Source of the DNA: Cognatishimia sp. SS12
GTDB lineage: Bacteria > Pseudomonadota > Alphaproteobacteria > Rhodobacterales > Rhodobacteraceae
Length of the DNA stretch: 64,000 nucleotides
Assembly: GCF_028369055.1 (NCBI RefSeq)
Contig: NZ_JAQNCZ010000001.1
Location: forward strand, 620,001 to 684,000
Reading direction: 5' to 3'
Positions 1-8,662 of the stretch are shown in pieces. The notes beneath the pieces are model-generated. The model was not told the DNA's origin. It did not search any database and saw nothing but the letters and a program-made list of their open reading frames with translations. Numbering within the stretch: the first letter of the stretch is position 1; each line of letters starts with the position of its first letter. Both the position numbers and the translations under genes were made by a program.

Positions 1-2
1 AC

Positions 3-386
3 GCCGAAGAGATCAACCCGCTGATCCCGCGCAAACGCGACAGTATCTTTGACCGCGAGGAGGTGGCCTACCCCGGCGTGCCGGTTGCCAATATTACCGA
101 ACTGCGGGTGGAACGTGTGTCGGGCGGGGCCTTGATCCGCGCCAAGGGCATCGCCGCCACCCAGGGCGCGTTTGAGGCGTTGCTGGAGCCTGAGAATGAC
201 GATGAGCTGCCCGTTGATGGCGTGCTGACCTATCGTCTGCTGGCGATCCAGCCTGCGGGCTTCCGCCAAGGCACTCCGCAGTCGCGTGAACTCAATATCG
301 CACGCTTCCGCACTTTGCAGGATCTTGATGGCGTGCGCGTCATTCGCGTGGTCGGCGCGCAGAATGCGCTGCAGGTCCGCCGCTAA
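3..386 (+). CDS. C-terminal part of a conserved hypothetical (probable lipoprotein), truncated by the window edge
   Basis: The reading frame is open from the first bases of the window and ends at TAA 384-386, so the gene starts upstream. An internal GTG at 63 gives a shorter frame but has no convincing ribosome site, and the frame continues before it. The visible 127 residues are hydrophilic, with a repeated beta-rich pattern (VERVSGGALIRAKGIA, GVRVIRVVGAQN). Proteins of this kind sit next to rnd in other Rhodobacteraceae and are usually annotated as lipoproteins; this is recalled, and the signal peptide itself lies outside the window. The gene converges on rnd with 24 bases between stop codons. 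Function unknown. Confidence 0.75.
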   Translation, partial: AEEINPLIPRKRDSIFDREEVAYPGVPVANITELRVERVSGGALIRAKGIAATQGAFEALLEPENDDELPVDGVLTYRLLAIQPAGFRQGTPQSRELNIARFRTLQDLDGVRVIRVVGAQNALQVRR

Positions 387-400
387 GCTCTTATGATGTG

Positions 401-421
401 GCCTGCCAACTTACGGCAGGC
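401..421. other. Inverted repeat between convergent stop codons
   Basis: GCCTGCC (401-407), a 7-base loop and GGCAGGC (415-421) form a perfect 7-bp stem. It overlaps the last codons of rnd and lies just after the upstream gene. There is no T-tract on either strand, so a classical rho-independent terminator is not supported; it may serve as a 3' end stabiliser. Confidence 0.4.
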
Positions 422-1571
422 GCACAATCTTGATTGACGTGCCTTTGGCAGAAAGCGCGATTTCACCGTCGCAGAGGCGCAGCGCGTCATCGCCGAACAC
501 CTCGCGCCGCCAGCCCTTGAGTGCAGCGACATCCCGTTCCCCCGAAGCAATAGCGTCCAGATCCGCGGCGCTGGCAATCAGCTTACTGGCGACACCCGAA
601 CATTCGGTTTTGGATTTGAGCAATACGCGCAGCAGATCGGCGAGCGCCGGGTTCACCTGGCTTTTGTCCTTGGCGTTGGCCACACGCGGCATGTCAGCAG
701 GTGGGCACTCGACCCCGGCCTTGACCGCGGCGAGAATACCATCGGCAATCTCCCCCTTGCGGGCTTCGCGCAACAACAGCCGCGAACGGCCCAGATCATT
801 GGCGTTCGCTGGCTTGGTGGAGGCCAATTCGATCAGCGCATCATCTTTGAAGACGCGGTTGCGCGGGATATTGCGGCTTTGGGCATAGGCCTCACGAAAC
901 CGCGCCAACTCACGCACAACGGCGAGGAACTTTGGTGTGGTTGTGCGGGTTTTCACCCGTTTCCATGCGTCCTCGGGCTTAACGATATAGGTGCCCGGTG
1001 TGGTCAGAACGCCCAGCTCTTCCTGCACCCAACGGGCGCGGCCGGTTTCCTGCAGTTTTGCGTCCAGAAATTCGTAAATATTGCGCAGATGGGTCACATC
1101 GGCCAGCGCATAGCGTTTCTGCGCATCGGTCAGCGGGCGGCGTGACCAATCGGTAAAGCGGCTGGATTTGTCCACACCCTGCTTTGCGATTTTGCGCACC
1201 AATGTTTCATAGCCGACCTGATCGCCAAAGCCGCAGACCATCGCCGCCACCTGGGTATCAAACAGCGGTGTGGGAAAGACCCCGGCTTCAATAAAGAAAA
1301 TCTCCAGATCCTGCCGCGCGGCGTGGAACACTTTGACCACATTGGTGTCGCGAAAAAGATCATACAGCGGCTCTAGGGAAAGCCCTTCGGCCAGCGGGTC
1401 AACCAGCACGGCGGTGTCATCGCTGGTTCCGGGCATGGCCAATTGAACGAGGCACAATTTGGAATAATAGGTGCGTTCGCGCAGAAACTCGGTGTCGATG
1501 GTGACATAGGGATGCTGGCGGGCTTCCTCGCAAAACGCTTTCAGTTCTTGCGTGCTCGTCAATGTCTTCAT
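411..1571 (-). CDS. rnd: Ribonuclease D
   Basis: 386-residue DEDD-family 3'-5' exoribonuclease that trims tRNA precursors and other structured RNAs. Exo I is visible as DTEFLRE near residue 22, exo II in the FHAARQDLEIF region, and exo III as YALADVTHLRNIY (the YxxxD pattern) near residue 150. An HRDC-type helical domain follows at about residues 205-290. The length agrees with the family. The start is the ATG at 1571 in front of MKTLTSTQEL. It is the last gene of the leftward purM-purN-rnd run, 113 bases after purN, so it may be co-transcribed or have its own promoter. Confidence 0.96.
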   Translation of the reverse strand: MKTLTSTQELKAFCEEARQHPYVTIDTEFLRERTYYSKLCLVQLAMPGTSDDTAVLVDPLAEGLSLEPLYDLFRDTNVVKVFHAARQDLEIFFIEAGVFPTPLFDTQVAAMVCGFGDQVGYETLVRKIAKQGVDKSSRFTDWSRRPLTDAQKRYALADVTHLRNIYEFLDAKLQETGRARWVQEELGVLTTPGTYIVKPEDAWKRVKTRTTTPKFLAVVRELARFREAYAQSRNIPRNRVFKDDALIELASTKPANANDLGRSRLLLREARKGEIADGILAAVKAGVECPPADMPRVANAKDKSQVNPALADLLRVLLKSKTECSGVASKLIASAADLDAIASGERDVAALKGWRREVFGDDALRLCDGEIALSAKGTSIKIVRLP

Positions 1572-1684
1572 AAAGGTCTGTCTTTGATCGTTGATTGTGT
1601 CTGCTCGGTTTCAGACCTACGTGGATTTACCCGAAATTGCAATTCCTGCCCCGTTCGGGGTGGCGGCGCTGATATCTGAAGCGG

Positions 1685-2278
1685 TCAGAGGTCCAAACGC
1701 GCCTGCTCTCCGGCAGCAAAACGGCGCAGGACAGCGGGATAAAGCTTGTGTTCCTGTGTGAGGACGCGCGCGGCAAGATCGTCGGGCGTATCCCCCGCAA
1801 AAACCGGCACCCGCGCCTGTCCCAAAATCGGCCCATCGTCCAGTGCCGGCGTGACCAGATGCACGGTACAGCCGTGTTCGGCATCCCCCGCAGCGAGCGC
1901 CCGGGCATGCGTATGCAGCCCTTTGTATTTTGGCAAAAGCGACGGGTGAATGTTCAGCATCCGTCCCTCCCAAGGGGCGACAAAGCTTTCCGTCAAAACC
2001 CGCATGAAACCTGCAAGGCACAGGATATCGGGTTGCACCTTGTCCAGCTCTGCCTGAAGTGCGGCCTGGAACGCCTCGCGGTCGCCTTTAAAAGGGCGGT
2101 GGTCCACCACTGCGGTGGGCACTCCCAGCGCAGCGGCCTTTTTCAGACCGCCCGCCTCGGCATCATTGGCCAGCACCAGCACCGGCGTGGCCGCATGGCC
2201 GCCCGCTTGCATATCCTCAACGAGACGGACCATGTTTGAGCCGCCACCAGAGATAAAGATCGCGACCCGTTTTGTCAC
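1685..2278 (-). CDS. purN: Phosphoribosylglycinamide formyltransferase
   Basis: 197 residues. Transfers a formyl group from 10-formyltetrahydrofolate to GAR, the third step of purine synthesis, in the cytosol. The phosphate-binding loop is ISGGGSNM (9-16). The catalytic Asn-His pair is in [12 protein letters not shown] (N109, H111) and the essential Asp is in PALDDGP (D147). The length is normal for the PurN (GART) type; this is not the formate-dependent PurT. The ATG overlaps the purM stop by four bases (ATGA), so the two are translationally coupled; PurN makes FGAR upstream of PurM's step. Confidence 0.97.
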   Translation of the reverse strand: MTKRVAIFISGGGSNMVRLVEDMQAGGHAATPVLVLANDAEAGGLKKAAALGVPTAVVDHRPFKGDREAFQAALQAELDKVQPDILCLAGFMRVLTESFVAPWEGRMLNIHPSLLPKYKGLHTHARALAAGDAEHGCTVHLVTPALDDGPILGQARVPVFAGDTPDDLAARVLTQEHKLYPAVLRRFAAGEQARLDL

Positions 2279-3321
2279 AGAAGGCTGCCTGTATAACGCA
2301 TGCCGGCGCCTTCAGTCACGCTGCCGATGCGGGCAACGGTTTCACCCTCGGCACGCAAGAGCGCTTCCAGCGCCTCTGCCTCAGCCGCATCCACAGCGAG
2401 GATCATGCCGAGCCCGCTGTTGAATGTTTTCAGCATTTCGGATTCGGCCATACCGCCGGTTTCAGCCAACCATTTGAAGACGGCGGGCAGCTCCCAGCTG
2501 TTCAGATCAATATCCGCGCCCAGACCCTCGGGCAGCACGCGCGGCAGGTTTTCGGTCAGGCCACCGCCAGTGATATGCGCCAGGGCGTGAACACCGCCCG
2601 CGCGCACAGCCTTCAGCGCCTGTTTTACATAAAGACGGGTCGGCGTCAGCAGGTTCGCGCCCAGCGTGCCCTCGGCCCAAGGGCAGGAATCATCCCAACC
2701 AAGGCCGGAAACTTCAACCAGTTTGCGCACCAGCGAATAGCCGTTTGAATGCACACCGTTGGAGGCCAGCCCCAAGAGCACATCGCCCGCTTTGACGCCA
2801 GCCGGCAGATCGGCACCGCGCTCCATCGCGCCAACCGCAAAGCCCGCGAGGTCAAAATCACCCGCTTCATACATGCCCGGCATCTCAGCGGTTTCACCGC
2901 CGATCAACGCGCAACCGGATTGATAACACCCCTCAGCGATGCCCTCGATAATACGCGCAGCAGTTTCTGTTTCCAGTTTGCCGGTGGCAAAATAATCTAG
3001 GAAAAACAAAGGCTCCGCCCCTTGGCAGACCAGATCGTTCACGCACATGGCCACCAGGTCGATGCCCACGCCGTCGACATTTCCAGTGTCAATTGCGATG
3101 CGCAGCTTGGTGCCCACGCCGTCGGTGGCGGCCACAAGGATCGGATCGGTATAGCCGGCGTCCTTAAGATCAAACAGCGCGCCAAAGCCGCCCAGCCCGG
3201 CCATTACGCCCGCGCGTGTCGTGCGCTTTGCGGCCGGTTTGATCCGCTCCACCAGGGCGTTGCCCGCGTCGATATCTACACCTGCGTCCGCATAGGTGAT
3301 GCCGTTCTTGCCGTCGCTCAT
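2275..3321 (-). CDS. purM: Phosphoribosylformylglycinamidine cyclo-ligase (AIR synthetase)
   Basis: 348 residues from the ATG at 3321. Closes the imidazole ring (FGAM + ATP to AIR). It is a PurM/ThiL/SelD-fold protein; visible family segments are [12 protein letters not shown] at the N-terminus, [39 protein letters not shown] and [18 protein letters not shown]. The frame stays open upstream to about 3486, but the ATG at 3321 is preceded by GGAG with good spacing and the protein then starts like its homologues ([14 protein letters not shown]); an ATG at 3333 is a weaker alternative. First gene of the purM-purN unit, divergent from tRNA-Ile. Confidence 0.96.
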   Translation of the reverse strand: MSDGKNGITYADAGVDIDAGNALVERIKPAAKRTTRAGVMAGLGGFGALFDLKDAGYTDPILVAATDGVGTKLRIAIDTGNVDGVGIDLVAMCVNDLVCQGAEPLFFLDYFATGKLETETAARIIEGIAEGCYQSGCALIGGETAEMPGMYEAGDFDLAGFAVGAMERGADLPAGVKAGDVLLGLASNGVHSNGYSLVRKLVEVSGLGWDDSCPWAEGTLGANLLTPTRLYVKQALKAVRAGGVHALAHITGGGLTENLPRVLPEGLGADIDLNSWELPAVFKWLAETGGMAESEMLKTFNSGLGMILAVDAAEAEALEALLRAEGETVARIGSVTEGAGMRYTGSLL

Positions 3322-3471
3322 GAGGGTCTCCATCGCTTGTTGCGACGGCCCTACCCCATCACTGCCCAAAGGGCAACGGTTGCCTGCTGCTGAGCGCCCG
3401 CGACCGGGAAAAAACCCCACAGAAATGCGCTTGACCCGCCCCGCCGGTATGCTAGCAATGCGCGCAAGGTG

Positions 3472-3548
3472 GGGCCTGTAGCTCAATTGGTTAGAGCAGA
3501 GCGCTCATAACGCTTTGGTTGCGGGTTCAAGTCCTGCCGGGCCTACCA
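3472..3548 (+). tRNA. tRNA-Ile(CAT), lysidine-modified type
   Basis: 77 nt with encoded CCA. Acceptor GGGCCTG pairs with CGGGCCT, the D-arm is GCTC/GAGC, and the anticodon loop is CTCATAA, giving anticodon CAT. It could be called Met, but pairs 4-69 and 5-68 are both C-G, which are the pairs read by TilS in tRNA-Ile2, and the body resembles alphaproteobacterial tRNA-Ile2. C34 is therefore probably modified to lysidine to read AUA. Ile2 is an inference; the tRNA itself is certain. Confidence 0.9.
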
Positions 3549-3579
3549 GATTTTCCAGACAGTTGACTGCGTGCACGCC

Positions 3580-4911
3580 CTACTCCGCCGTCTGCATTTC
3601 CGTCGCAATCACCAGTTCGGCTTGCAGGCCGCCAAGGCGCGCGCTTTGGCTTAGGCGCAACACACCGCCGTGCGCGCGGGCGGCGTCGGCAGCGATGGAT
3701 AGGCCAAGCCCCACGCCGCTGCCTTTGTTCTGATTGCGCGCTGGTTCCAGTCGCGCAAAGGGTTTCAGCGCCTCTTCGCGCTTGTCTTCGGGGATGCCGG
3801 GGCCGTTGTCCTCAATGCGGATGGTGACAGTGCGGCGGCTTTGACTGGCGCTGACCTCAACGGTATCACCATAGCGCAGCGCATTGTTGATCAGGTTTTC
3901 CACCGCGCGCTGGATCACCATCTTGCGGATCATCACGCTGCCATTGACCGTGCAATGCGCCAGCGACAGATGCCCTTCCCCATGCGGTGCATCCGCCACC
4001 AGATGCGCCAGGAAGGCACAAAGCGGGACTTTTTCGGGGGTCACATCAGCGGCACCGCGGGCAAAACTCAGGAATTCATCCAGCATGCGCTGCATATCGT
4101 CGACATCGCGCTCCAGCGGGGCGCGGTCAGCTTCGTCCAAAAACGACAGCCCCAGCCGCAGCCGCGTCAGCGGCGTGCGCAAATCATGGCTGACGCCCGA
4201 GAGCAACAGCGTACGCTGTTCTATCTGCCGTTCAATCCGGGCGCGCATGTCCAGAAAGGCGCGGCCCGCGGCCCGCACCTCTAGCGCACCACGCGGATGA
4301 TAGGTCACATGGTGGCCCCGGCCAAAGGCCTCGGCGGCATCAGCCAGCCGCGTGATCGGGCGCAGTTGATTGCGCAGATAAAGATAGGCGATGAACGTCA
4401 TCAGCCCGCCAAAGAACACCATATTGACCAGCAGCTGGTGCGGGTTGGAGGCCGAGACGCGCGCGCGCGAAAACTCGATCAGCACCGGGCCAAACCTTGT
4501 GCTGGCAAAGGCGCGCACATAGCGATCGTCTGGCAGACGAATGGTCGTGATTTCGGGGATGGCGGCATGCAGCTCGCGCATCACGACGGTGCCGGAAAAA
4601 TCATACCAACGGCGCTGCGCCGTAATCTCAGCGCGGCTGTCAAACGCCACGGTCAACCCAAGGTGCGGCGCGATTTCTGCAATAGCCGCTTCAGCGGCGC
4701 CGCGCGTGTCTTCCTCGTTGATTTCCGAGAGGACCAGCGTCAACTCATTGGCCAGCGAGCGGGTCATCTGCGCGGTCACCCCCTCAAAATGACGCTGAAT
4801 AAAGACCACGGACACCACCAGTTGCAGGGTCACGACCGGCAGCACCAAAATCAGCGCGGCCCGCCCGTAAATGCCGCGCGGCACATATTTCTTGAGCCAA
4901 TCAAAGTTCAT
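3580..4911 (-). CDS. Membrane sensor histidine kinase, EnvZ-like, without adjacent regulator
   Basis: 443 residues from the ATG at 4911 (MNFDWLKK); upstream in-frame extension would run into the divergent gene. TM1 lies at about 17-40, followed by a periplasmic sensor of about 115 residues, a second TM (MVFFGGLMTFIAYLYL) and a HAMP-like linker. The phospho-acceptor box is SGVSHDLRTPLTRLRLGL, and the ATPase N, G1 and G2 boxes appear as NLINNALRYGD, IEDNGPGIP and GSGVGLGLSIA. The H-box and layout are those of the EnvZ/OmpR class. No response regulator lies beside it. It is divergent from the hydrolase at 4954 with only 42 bases between starts. Signal unknown. Confidence 0.9.
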   Translation of the reverse strand: MNFDWLKKYVPRGIYGRAALILVLPVVTLQLVVSVVFIQRHFEGVTAQMTRSLANELTLVLSEINEEDTRGAAEAAIAEIAPHLGLTVAFDSRAEITAQRRWYDFSGTVVMRELHAAIPEITTIRLPDDRYVRAFASTRFGPVLIEFSRARVSASNPHQLLVNMVFFGGLMTFIAYLYLRNQLRPITRLADAAEAFGRGHHVTYHPRGALEVRAAGRAFLDMRARIERQIEQRTLLLSGVSHDLRTPLTRLRLGLSFLDEADRAPLERDVDDMQRMLDEFLSFARGAADVTPEKVPLCAFLAHLVADAPHGEGHLSLAHCTVNGSVMIRKMVIQRAVENLINNALRYGDTVEVSASQSRRTVTIRIEDNGPGIPEDKREEALKPFARLEPARNQNKGSGVGLGLSIAADAARAHGGVLRLSQSARLGGLQAELVIATEMQTAE

Positions 4912-4953
4912 GTGGCAATCATTGCCGTGTTCACGCGGCAAAGGAAACCCCGG

Positions 4954-5868
4954 ATGACACAAGACAATTGGCAGAGCCGCCCGCGCCCTGGTTCAGTGAT
5001 CAAGCTGGCCCCGGGGCTGCGCATGATTCTGGCCGACAACCCCTCGCCGATGACCCATTGGGGCACCAACACCTATATTCTGGGGCAGCGCGCGCTGGTA
5101 GTGATTGACCCGGGGCCCGATGACCCTGCGCATTTGGCGGCGATCTTAAAGGCGGTTGGGCCGGATCAGCACATCAGCAAGATTCTGGTGACGCACAGCC
5201 ATAAGGATCATTCGCCCTTGGCCCGCCCACTGTCCGATGCCAGTGGTGCGCCGATTCTCGGCTTTGGCGCGTCAGGGACTGGGCGCAGCGCGGTGATGGA
5301 TCAATTGGCAGCCGCAGGCCTTGCAGGCGGCGGCGAAGGGATCGATGCAGATTTTGCGCCGGACCAAACGCTGGGGCATGGCGCGCGCGTGGCGTTTGAC
5401 GACCAAGAGATCACCGTGCTGCACACGCCGGGGCATCTGGGCAATCACCTGTGTTTCGCTTGGGGAGATGTCTGTTTTACAGGCGATCACGTGATGGGCT
5501 GGGCCAGCTCGCTTGTGTCGCCACCCGACGGCGACCTGACAGATTTCATGGCCTCGTGTCATATGTTGGCGGCGCGGGACTGGCGCGTCTTTTACAGCGC
5601 CCATGGCGCGCCGATCCTTGATCCGGCCGCGCGTCTCGCCTGGCTGATCGACCATCGCAAGAGCCGCGAGGCGCAGATCCTGAAGGTCTTGGCCGCCAGC
5701 CCCGCCACGGCCCACACGCTGACAGCGCAAATCTATCGGGATATCGACGCGAAACTCTTGCCCGCGGCAGAGCGCAACGTGCTTGCACATCTGGTTGATC
5801 TTTATGGGCGCGGTGTCGTGTCCACGGATCAAGCCATTGATCACAATGCTATTTTTATTGTTGTCTAA
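4954..5868 (+). CDS. Metallo-beta-lactamase-fold hydrolase (LACTB2-like)
   Basis: 304 residues. The frame is open far upstream, but that part lies over the opposite-strand kinase; the ATG at 4954 (MTQDNWQSRPRPG) gives the family N-terminus. The metal-binding HxHxDH motif is THSHKDHSPLA near residue 90, followed by the later ligands in HTPGHLGNHLCF and FTGDHVMG and a C-terminal winged-helix-like domain rich in RKSREAQIL. Homologues include mammalian LACTB2, an RNA endonuclease, but most bacterial members are of unknown substrate. It is divergent from the sensor kinase and followed by the tRNA-Asn pair. Confidence 0.88.
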   Translation: MTQDNWQSRPRPGSVIKLAPGLRMILADNPSPMTHWGTNTYILGQRALVVIDPGPDDPAHLAAILKAVGPDQHISKILVTHSHKDHSPLARPLSDASGAPILGFGASGTGRSAVMDQLAAAGLAGGGEGIDADFAPDQTLGHGARVAFDDQEITVLHTPGHLGNHLCFAWGDVCFTGDHVMGWASSLVSPPDGDLTDFMASCHMLAARDWRVFYSAHGAPILDPAARLAWLIDHRKSREAQILKVLAASPATAHTLTAQIYRDIDAKLLPAAERNVLAHLVDLYGRGVVSTDQAIDHNAIFIVV

Positions 5869-5907
5869 AAAATAGCTGCGAAAATGAAAAAAATATTACA
5901 GCGCCAC

Positions 5908-5936
5908 TGGACGGCGGAAAATTCGTTGGCTATACG
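5908..5936 (+). promoter_or_regulatory. Probable sigma-70 promoter of the tRNA-Asn genes
   Basis: TGGACG (5908-5913) and TATACG (5931-5936) are separated by 17 bases and match the -35 and -10 consensus at four of six positions each. The predicted start near 5943 lies a few bases before the first tRNA. The AT-rich stretch at about 5870-5900 just upstream could act as an UP element. Confidence 0.5.
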
Positions 5937-5948
5937 GTGCCTCGTTGA

Positions 5949-6023
5949 TCCGGCGTAGCTCAGCGGTAGAGCAGTTGACTGTTAATCAATTGGTCGTAGG
6001 TTCGATCCCTACCGCCGGAGCCA
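5949..6023 (+). tRNA. tRNA-Asn(GTT), copy 1
   Basis: 75 nt with encoded CCA. Acceptor TCCGGCG/CGCCGGA, D-arm GCTC/GAGC, anticodon stem GTTGA/TCAAT with loop CTGTTAA (anticodon GTT), and T-arm GTAGG-TTCGATC-CCTAC. Identical to the second copy 20 bases downstream. Confidence 0.97.
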
Positions 6024-6043
6024 ACCTATAATACCGTATTTGT

Positions 6044-6118
6044 TCCGGCGTAGCTCAGCGGTAGAGCAGTTGACTGTTAATCAATTGGTCGTAGGTTCGA
6101 TCCCTACCGCCGGAGCCA
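6044..6118 (+). tRNA. tRNA-Asn(GTT), copy 2
   Basis: 75 nt, base-for-base identical to the copy at 5949-6023. The 20-base spacer has no obvious promoter, so both are probably cut from one transcript. Sequence identity ends at the tRNA borders. Confidence 0.97.
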
Positions 6119-6155
6119 AATTCCAAGATTTTTCTGACGTTCCTTTAAGGATTTA

Positions 6156-6177
6156 AAGGCCCAGATTTGGGGCTTTT
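6156..6177 (+). terminator. Possible terminator after the tRNA-Asn pair
   Basis: AAAGGCCC, a short AGATTT loop and GGGGCTTT form a stem with one mismatch, followed by a TTTT run. It lies about 40 bases after the second tRNA and before the convergent tex gene. Confidence 0.45.
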
Positions 6178-6271
6178 GGCGGGTTTTCTGCGGCGCGTAT
6201 TCACAAATGAAGCACGCGCAAACAGAACGCCACAGGAATTCTGCAGCGTTCTTTTGTTTTAAGACAGAGGT

Positions 6272-8611
6272 TTACTTCCCTTTCTTCAGCGCCTGCATCA
6301 GGGCATCCCCCAGCGCGCCGGTGCTGCCAGTGGTCTGTTGCTGCGGTTTACGTGTGGGCTGTTTTCCGCGCGGTTTTGCGCCGGCATTCCGGCGTTCTTG
6401 CTGGGCCGCGCCTTTGCCGCCGCTGCGGTCAGGCGCAGCGGTACCAGAGCCGGATTTACGCATACTCAGGCCAATGCGGTTGCGCGGCACGTCCACTTCG
6501 GTGACGCGCACTTTGACGATTTGTCCTGCCTTTACAACATCATGCGGGTCTTTGATAAAGCGATCGGCGAGCTGGGAGACATGCACCAGCCCATCCTGAT
6601 GCACCCCGATGTCGACGAAGGCCCCAAAGGCCGCGACATTGGTCACGGTGCCCTCCAGCATCATGCCGGCTTTCAGATCGCGGATGCTCTCCACCCCGTC
6701 GGTAAATTTGGCGGTTTTGAACTCTGGGCGCGGGTCGCGGCCGGGTTTTTCGATCTCTTGCAGAATATCGCGCACCGTCATTTCGCCAAAATCGGCGCTG
6801 ACAAAATCGCGTGCGTTCAGCTTGGCCAGTGGGCGCGGATCTTGCATCAAGCTGCGGATATCACGGCCACAGGCGGCCACGATGCTGCGCGCGACCTCAT
6901 AGGCCTCTGGGTGCACGGCAGAGGCATCCAGCGGCTCTGCCCCGTCGCGAATACGCAAGAACCCTGCGCATTGTTCAAAGGTTTTCTGCCCCAGACGCGG
7001 CACCTGCATCAGATCCTGCCGCGCGGCAAACGCCCCATGGGCATCGCGATGGGCCACAATCATTTCCGCAAGGTTCAATCCCAGCCCGGACACCCGCGCC
7101 AGCAGCGGCGCGGAGGCCATATTGAGATCAACCCCGACCGCGTTCACCGCGTCTTCGACCACACCGTCGAGCGCCTTGGCGAGGCGCGATTGGTCAACAT
7201 CGTGCTGATACTGCCCCACGCCAATCGACTTAGGGTCGATCTTGACCAGTTCGGCGAGTGGGTCCTGCAGGCGGCGGGCGATGGAAATCGCGCCGCGCAG
7301 CGACACGTCCAGATCAGGGAATTCGCGCGCCGCAAGTTCTGAGGCCGAATAGACCGAGGCCCCGGCTTCGGACACCACCACCTTGCTGGGTTTCTGGCCC
7401 GGCAGATCGCGGATCACCTCTTCCACCAGACGCTCTGATTCTCGGCTGGCGGTGCCATTGCCCACGGCAATCAACGCAACGCCGTGTTTCTCGATCAAAT
7501 GCCGCAGGGTCGCCATGGCGCCCTGCACGTCCTTGCGCGGTTCAAACGGATAGATGGTCGCGGTGTCCAGCGCCTTGCCGGTGGCATCCACCACGGCAAG
7601 CTTGCAGCCCGTGCGAATGCCCGGATCAAGGCCCAGCACCGCTTTGTTGCCCGCTGGCGCCGCCAGCAGCAGATCTTTGAGGTTGCGCGCAAAGACCGTA
7701 ATCGCCTCTTCCTGGGCGCGGGCACGCAGATCGCCCATCAGATCGAGCATCATGGTCAGGCTCAGTTTGACGCGCCACGTCCATTTCGCCAGCTTGCGCA
7801 GCCAAAGATCCCCGGCGCCCGCGCCCGCAATAGCGAGCTGCGCGGCAATCATATCCTCGATCAGCTGCGTTGCAGCCTCATCGGCGGGGCCGATATCAAG
7901 GCTGACGACTTTTTCATTGCTGGCCCGCATCATGGCCAGCGCGCGGTGACTGGGGACAGTTGCCCATTTTTCTGTGTGTTCGAAATAGTCCGAATATTTC
8001 GCGCCGCTTTGCGCCATCCCGTCGTTGACGCGCGACGTCAGCACCGCGGTGGCCTGAAGGTGGCTGCGCAAACGGCCCAGCAGATCGGCGTTTTCCGTCA
8101 GGCTTTCGGCGATGATATCACGCGCGCCGTTCAGCGCGGTTTTCACGTCCGCCACGGCCTCTGTCAGATAGCCCGCTGCCAAAGCCTCCGGATCGGCGCC
8201 GCGGTCCGACAGAATCGCGTCAGCCAATGGCGCAAGGCCGTTTTCGCGCGCGATTTCGGCGCGGGTGCGCCGCTTCGGTTTATAGGGCAGATAAAGGTCT
8301 TCGAGCGTTGCCTTGGTGGCGGCGGCATTGATGTCGCGCGCCAGCGCCTCGGTCAGCTTGCCCTGCTCGTCGATGGATTTCAGAATGGTGGCGCGGCGGT
8401 CTTCAAGCTCGCGCAGATAGCTCAGCCGCTCGGACAGCGTCCGCAATTGCGTATCATCCAGCCCGCCTGTCGCCTCTTTGCGGTAGCGCGCGACAAAGGG
8501 CACGGTGGCCCCCTCGTCCAAAAGCGTGATGGCGGCGGTCACTTGTTTGGCGGCCGCGCCGATGTCTTGCGCAATGGTTTGAACGATGCGGGGGGCGGGT
8601 GTTGTGGTCAT
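6272..8611 (-). CDS. tex: Tex-family S1 RNA-binding transcription accessory protein
   Basis: 779 residues, close to the usual Tex/YhgF length. The N-terminal helical region starts with TPAPRIVQTIAQDIG and contains the family segment VPFVARYRKEATGGLDDTQL. A YqgF/RNase H-like domain starts near residue 325 (VLGLDPGIRTGCKLAVVD), helix-hairpin-helix repeats follow (SGLGLNLAEMIVAHRD, VPRLGQKTFEQCAGFLRI), and the S1 domain is at about 645-715 (GMMLEGTVTNVAAFGAFVDIG). The tail is basic and Gln/Arg-rich. Tex binds nucleic acid and affects transcription and virulence gene expression in several bacteria; its molecular role is unsettled. 51 bases downstream of the HerA-like ATPase gene, same strand. Confidence 0.95.
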   Translation of the reverse strand: MTTTPAPRIVQTIAQDIGAAAKQVTAAITLLDEGATVPFVARYRKEATGGLDDTQLRTLSERLSYLRELEDRRATILKSIDEQGKLTEALARDINAAATKATLEDLYLPYKPKRRTRAEIARENGLAPLADAILSDRGADPEALAAGYLTEAVADVKTALNGARDIIAESLTENADLLGRLRSHLQATAVLTSRVNDGMAQSGAKYSDYFEHTEKWATVPSHRALAMMRASNEKVVSLDIGPADEAATQLIEDMIAAQLAIAGAGAGDLWLRKLAKWTWRVKLSLTMMLDLMGDLRARAQEEAITVFARNLKDLLLAAPAGNKAVLGLDPGIRTGCKLAVVDATGKALDTATIYPFEPRKDVQGAMATLRHLIEKHGVALIAVGNGTASRESERLVEEVIRDLPGQKPSKVVVSEAGASVYSASELAAREFPDLDVSLRGAISIARRLQDPLAELVKIDPKSIGVGQYQHDVDQSRLAKALDGVVEDAVNAVGVDLNMASAPLLARVSGLGLNLAEMIVAHRDAHGAFAARQDLMQVPRLGQKTFEQCAGFLRIRDGAEPLDASAVHPEAYEVARSIVAACGRDIRSLMQDPRPLAKLNARDFVSADFGEMTVRDILQEIEKPGRDPRPEFKTAKFTDGVESIRDLKAGMMLEGTVTNVAAFGAFVDIGVHQDGLVHVSQLADRFIKDPHDVVKAGQIVKVRVTEVDVPRNRIGLSMRKSGSGTAAPDRSGGKGAAQQERRNAGAKPRGKQPTRKPQQQTTGSTGALGDALMQALKKGK

Positions 8612-8662
8612 TTGGTACGTCTTTGGTTGGTGCTGGCCCGAATGGTCCGGCCAGGCGCGCCT

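Noticed and set aside
1649..1660. CCCC-GTTC-GGGG stem between purN and rnd as a terminator
   Set aside because: Four-bp stem and no T run on the minus strand.
3472..3548. tRNA-Met reading of the CAT anticodon
   Set aside because: C-G pairs at 4-69 and 5-68 and body match Ile2.
4297..4953. Long in-frame upstream extension of the metallo-beta-lactamase-fold protein
   Set aside because: Lies over the opposite-strand kinase and has no family-like sequence; ATG 4954 gives the expected N-terminus.
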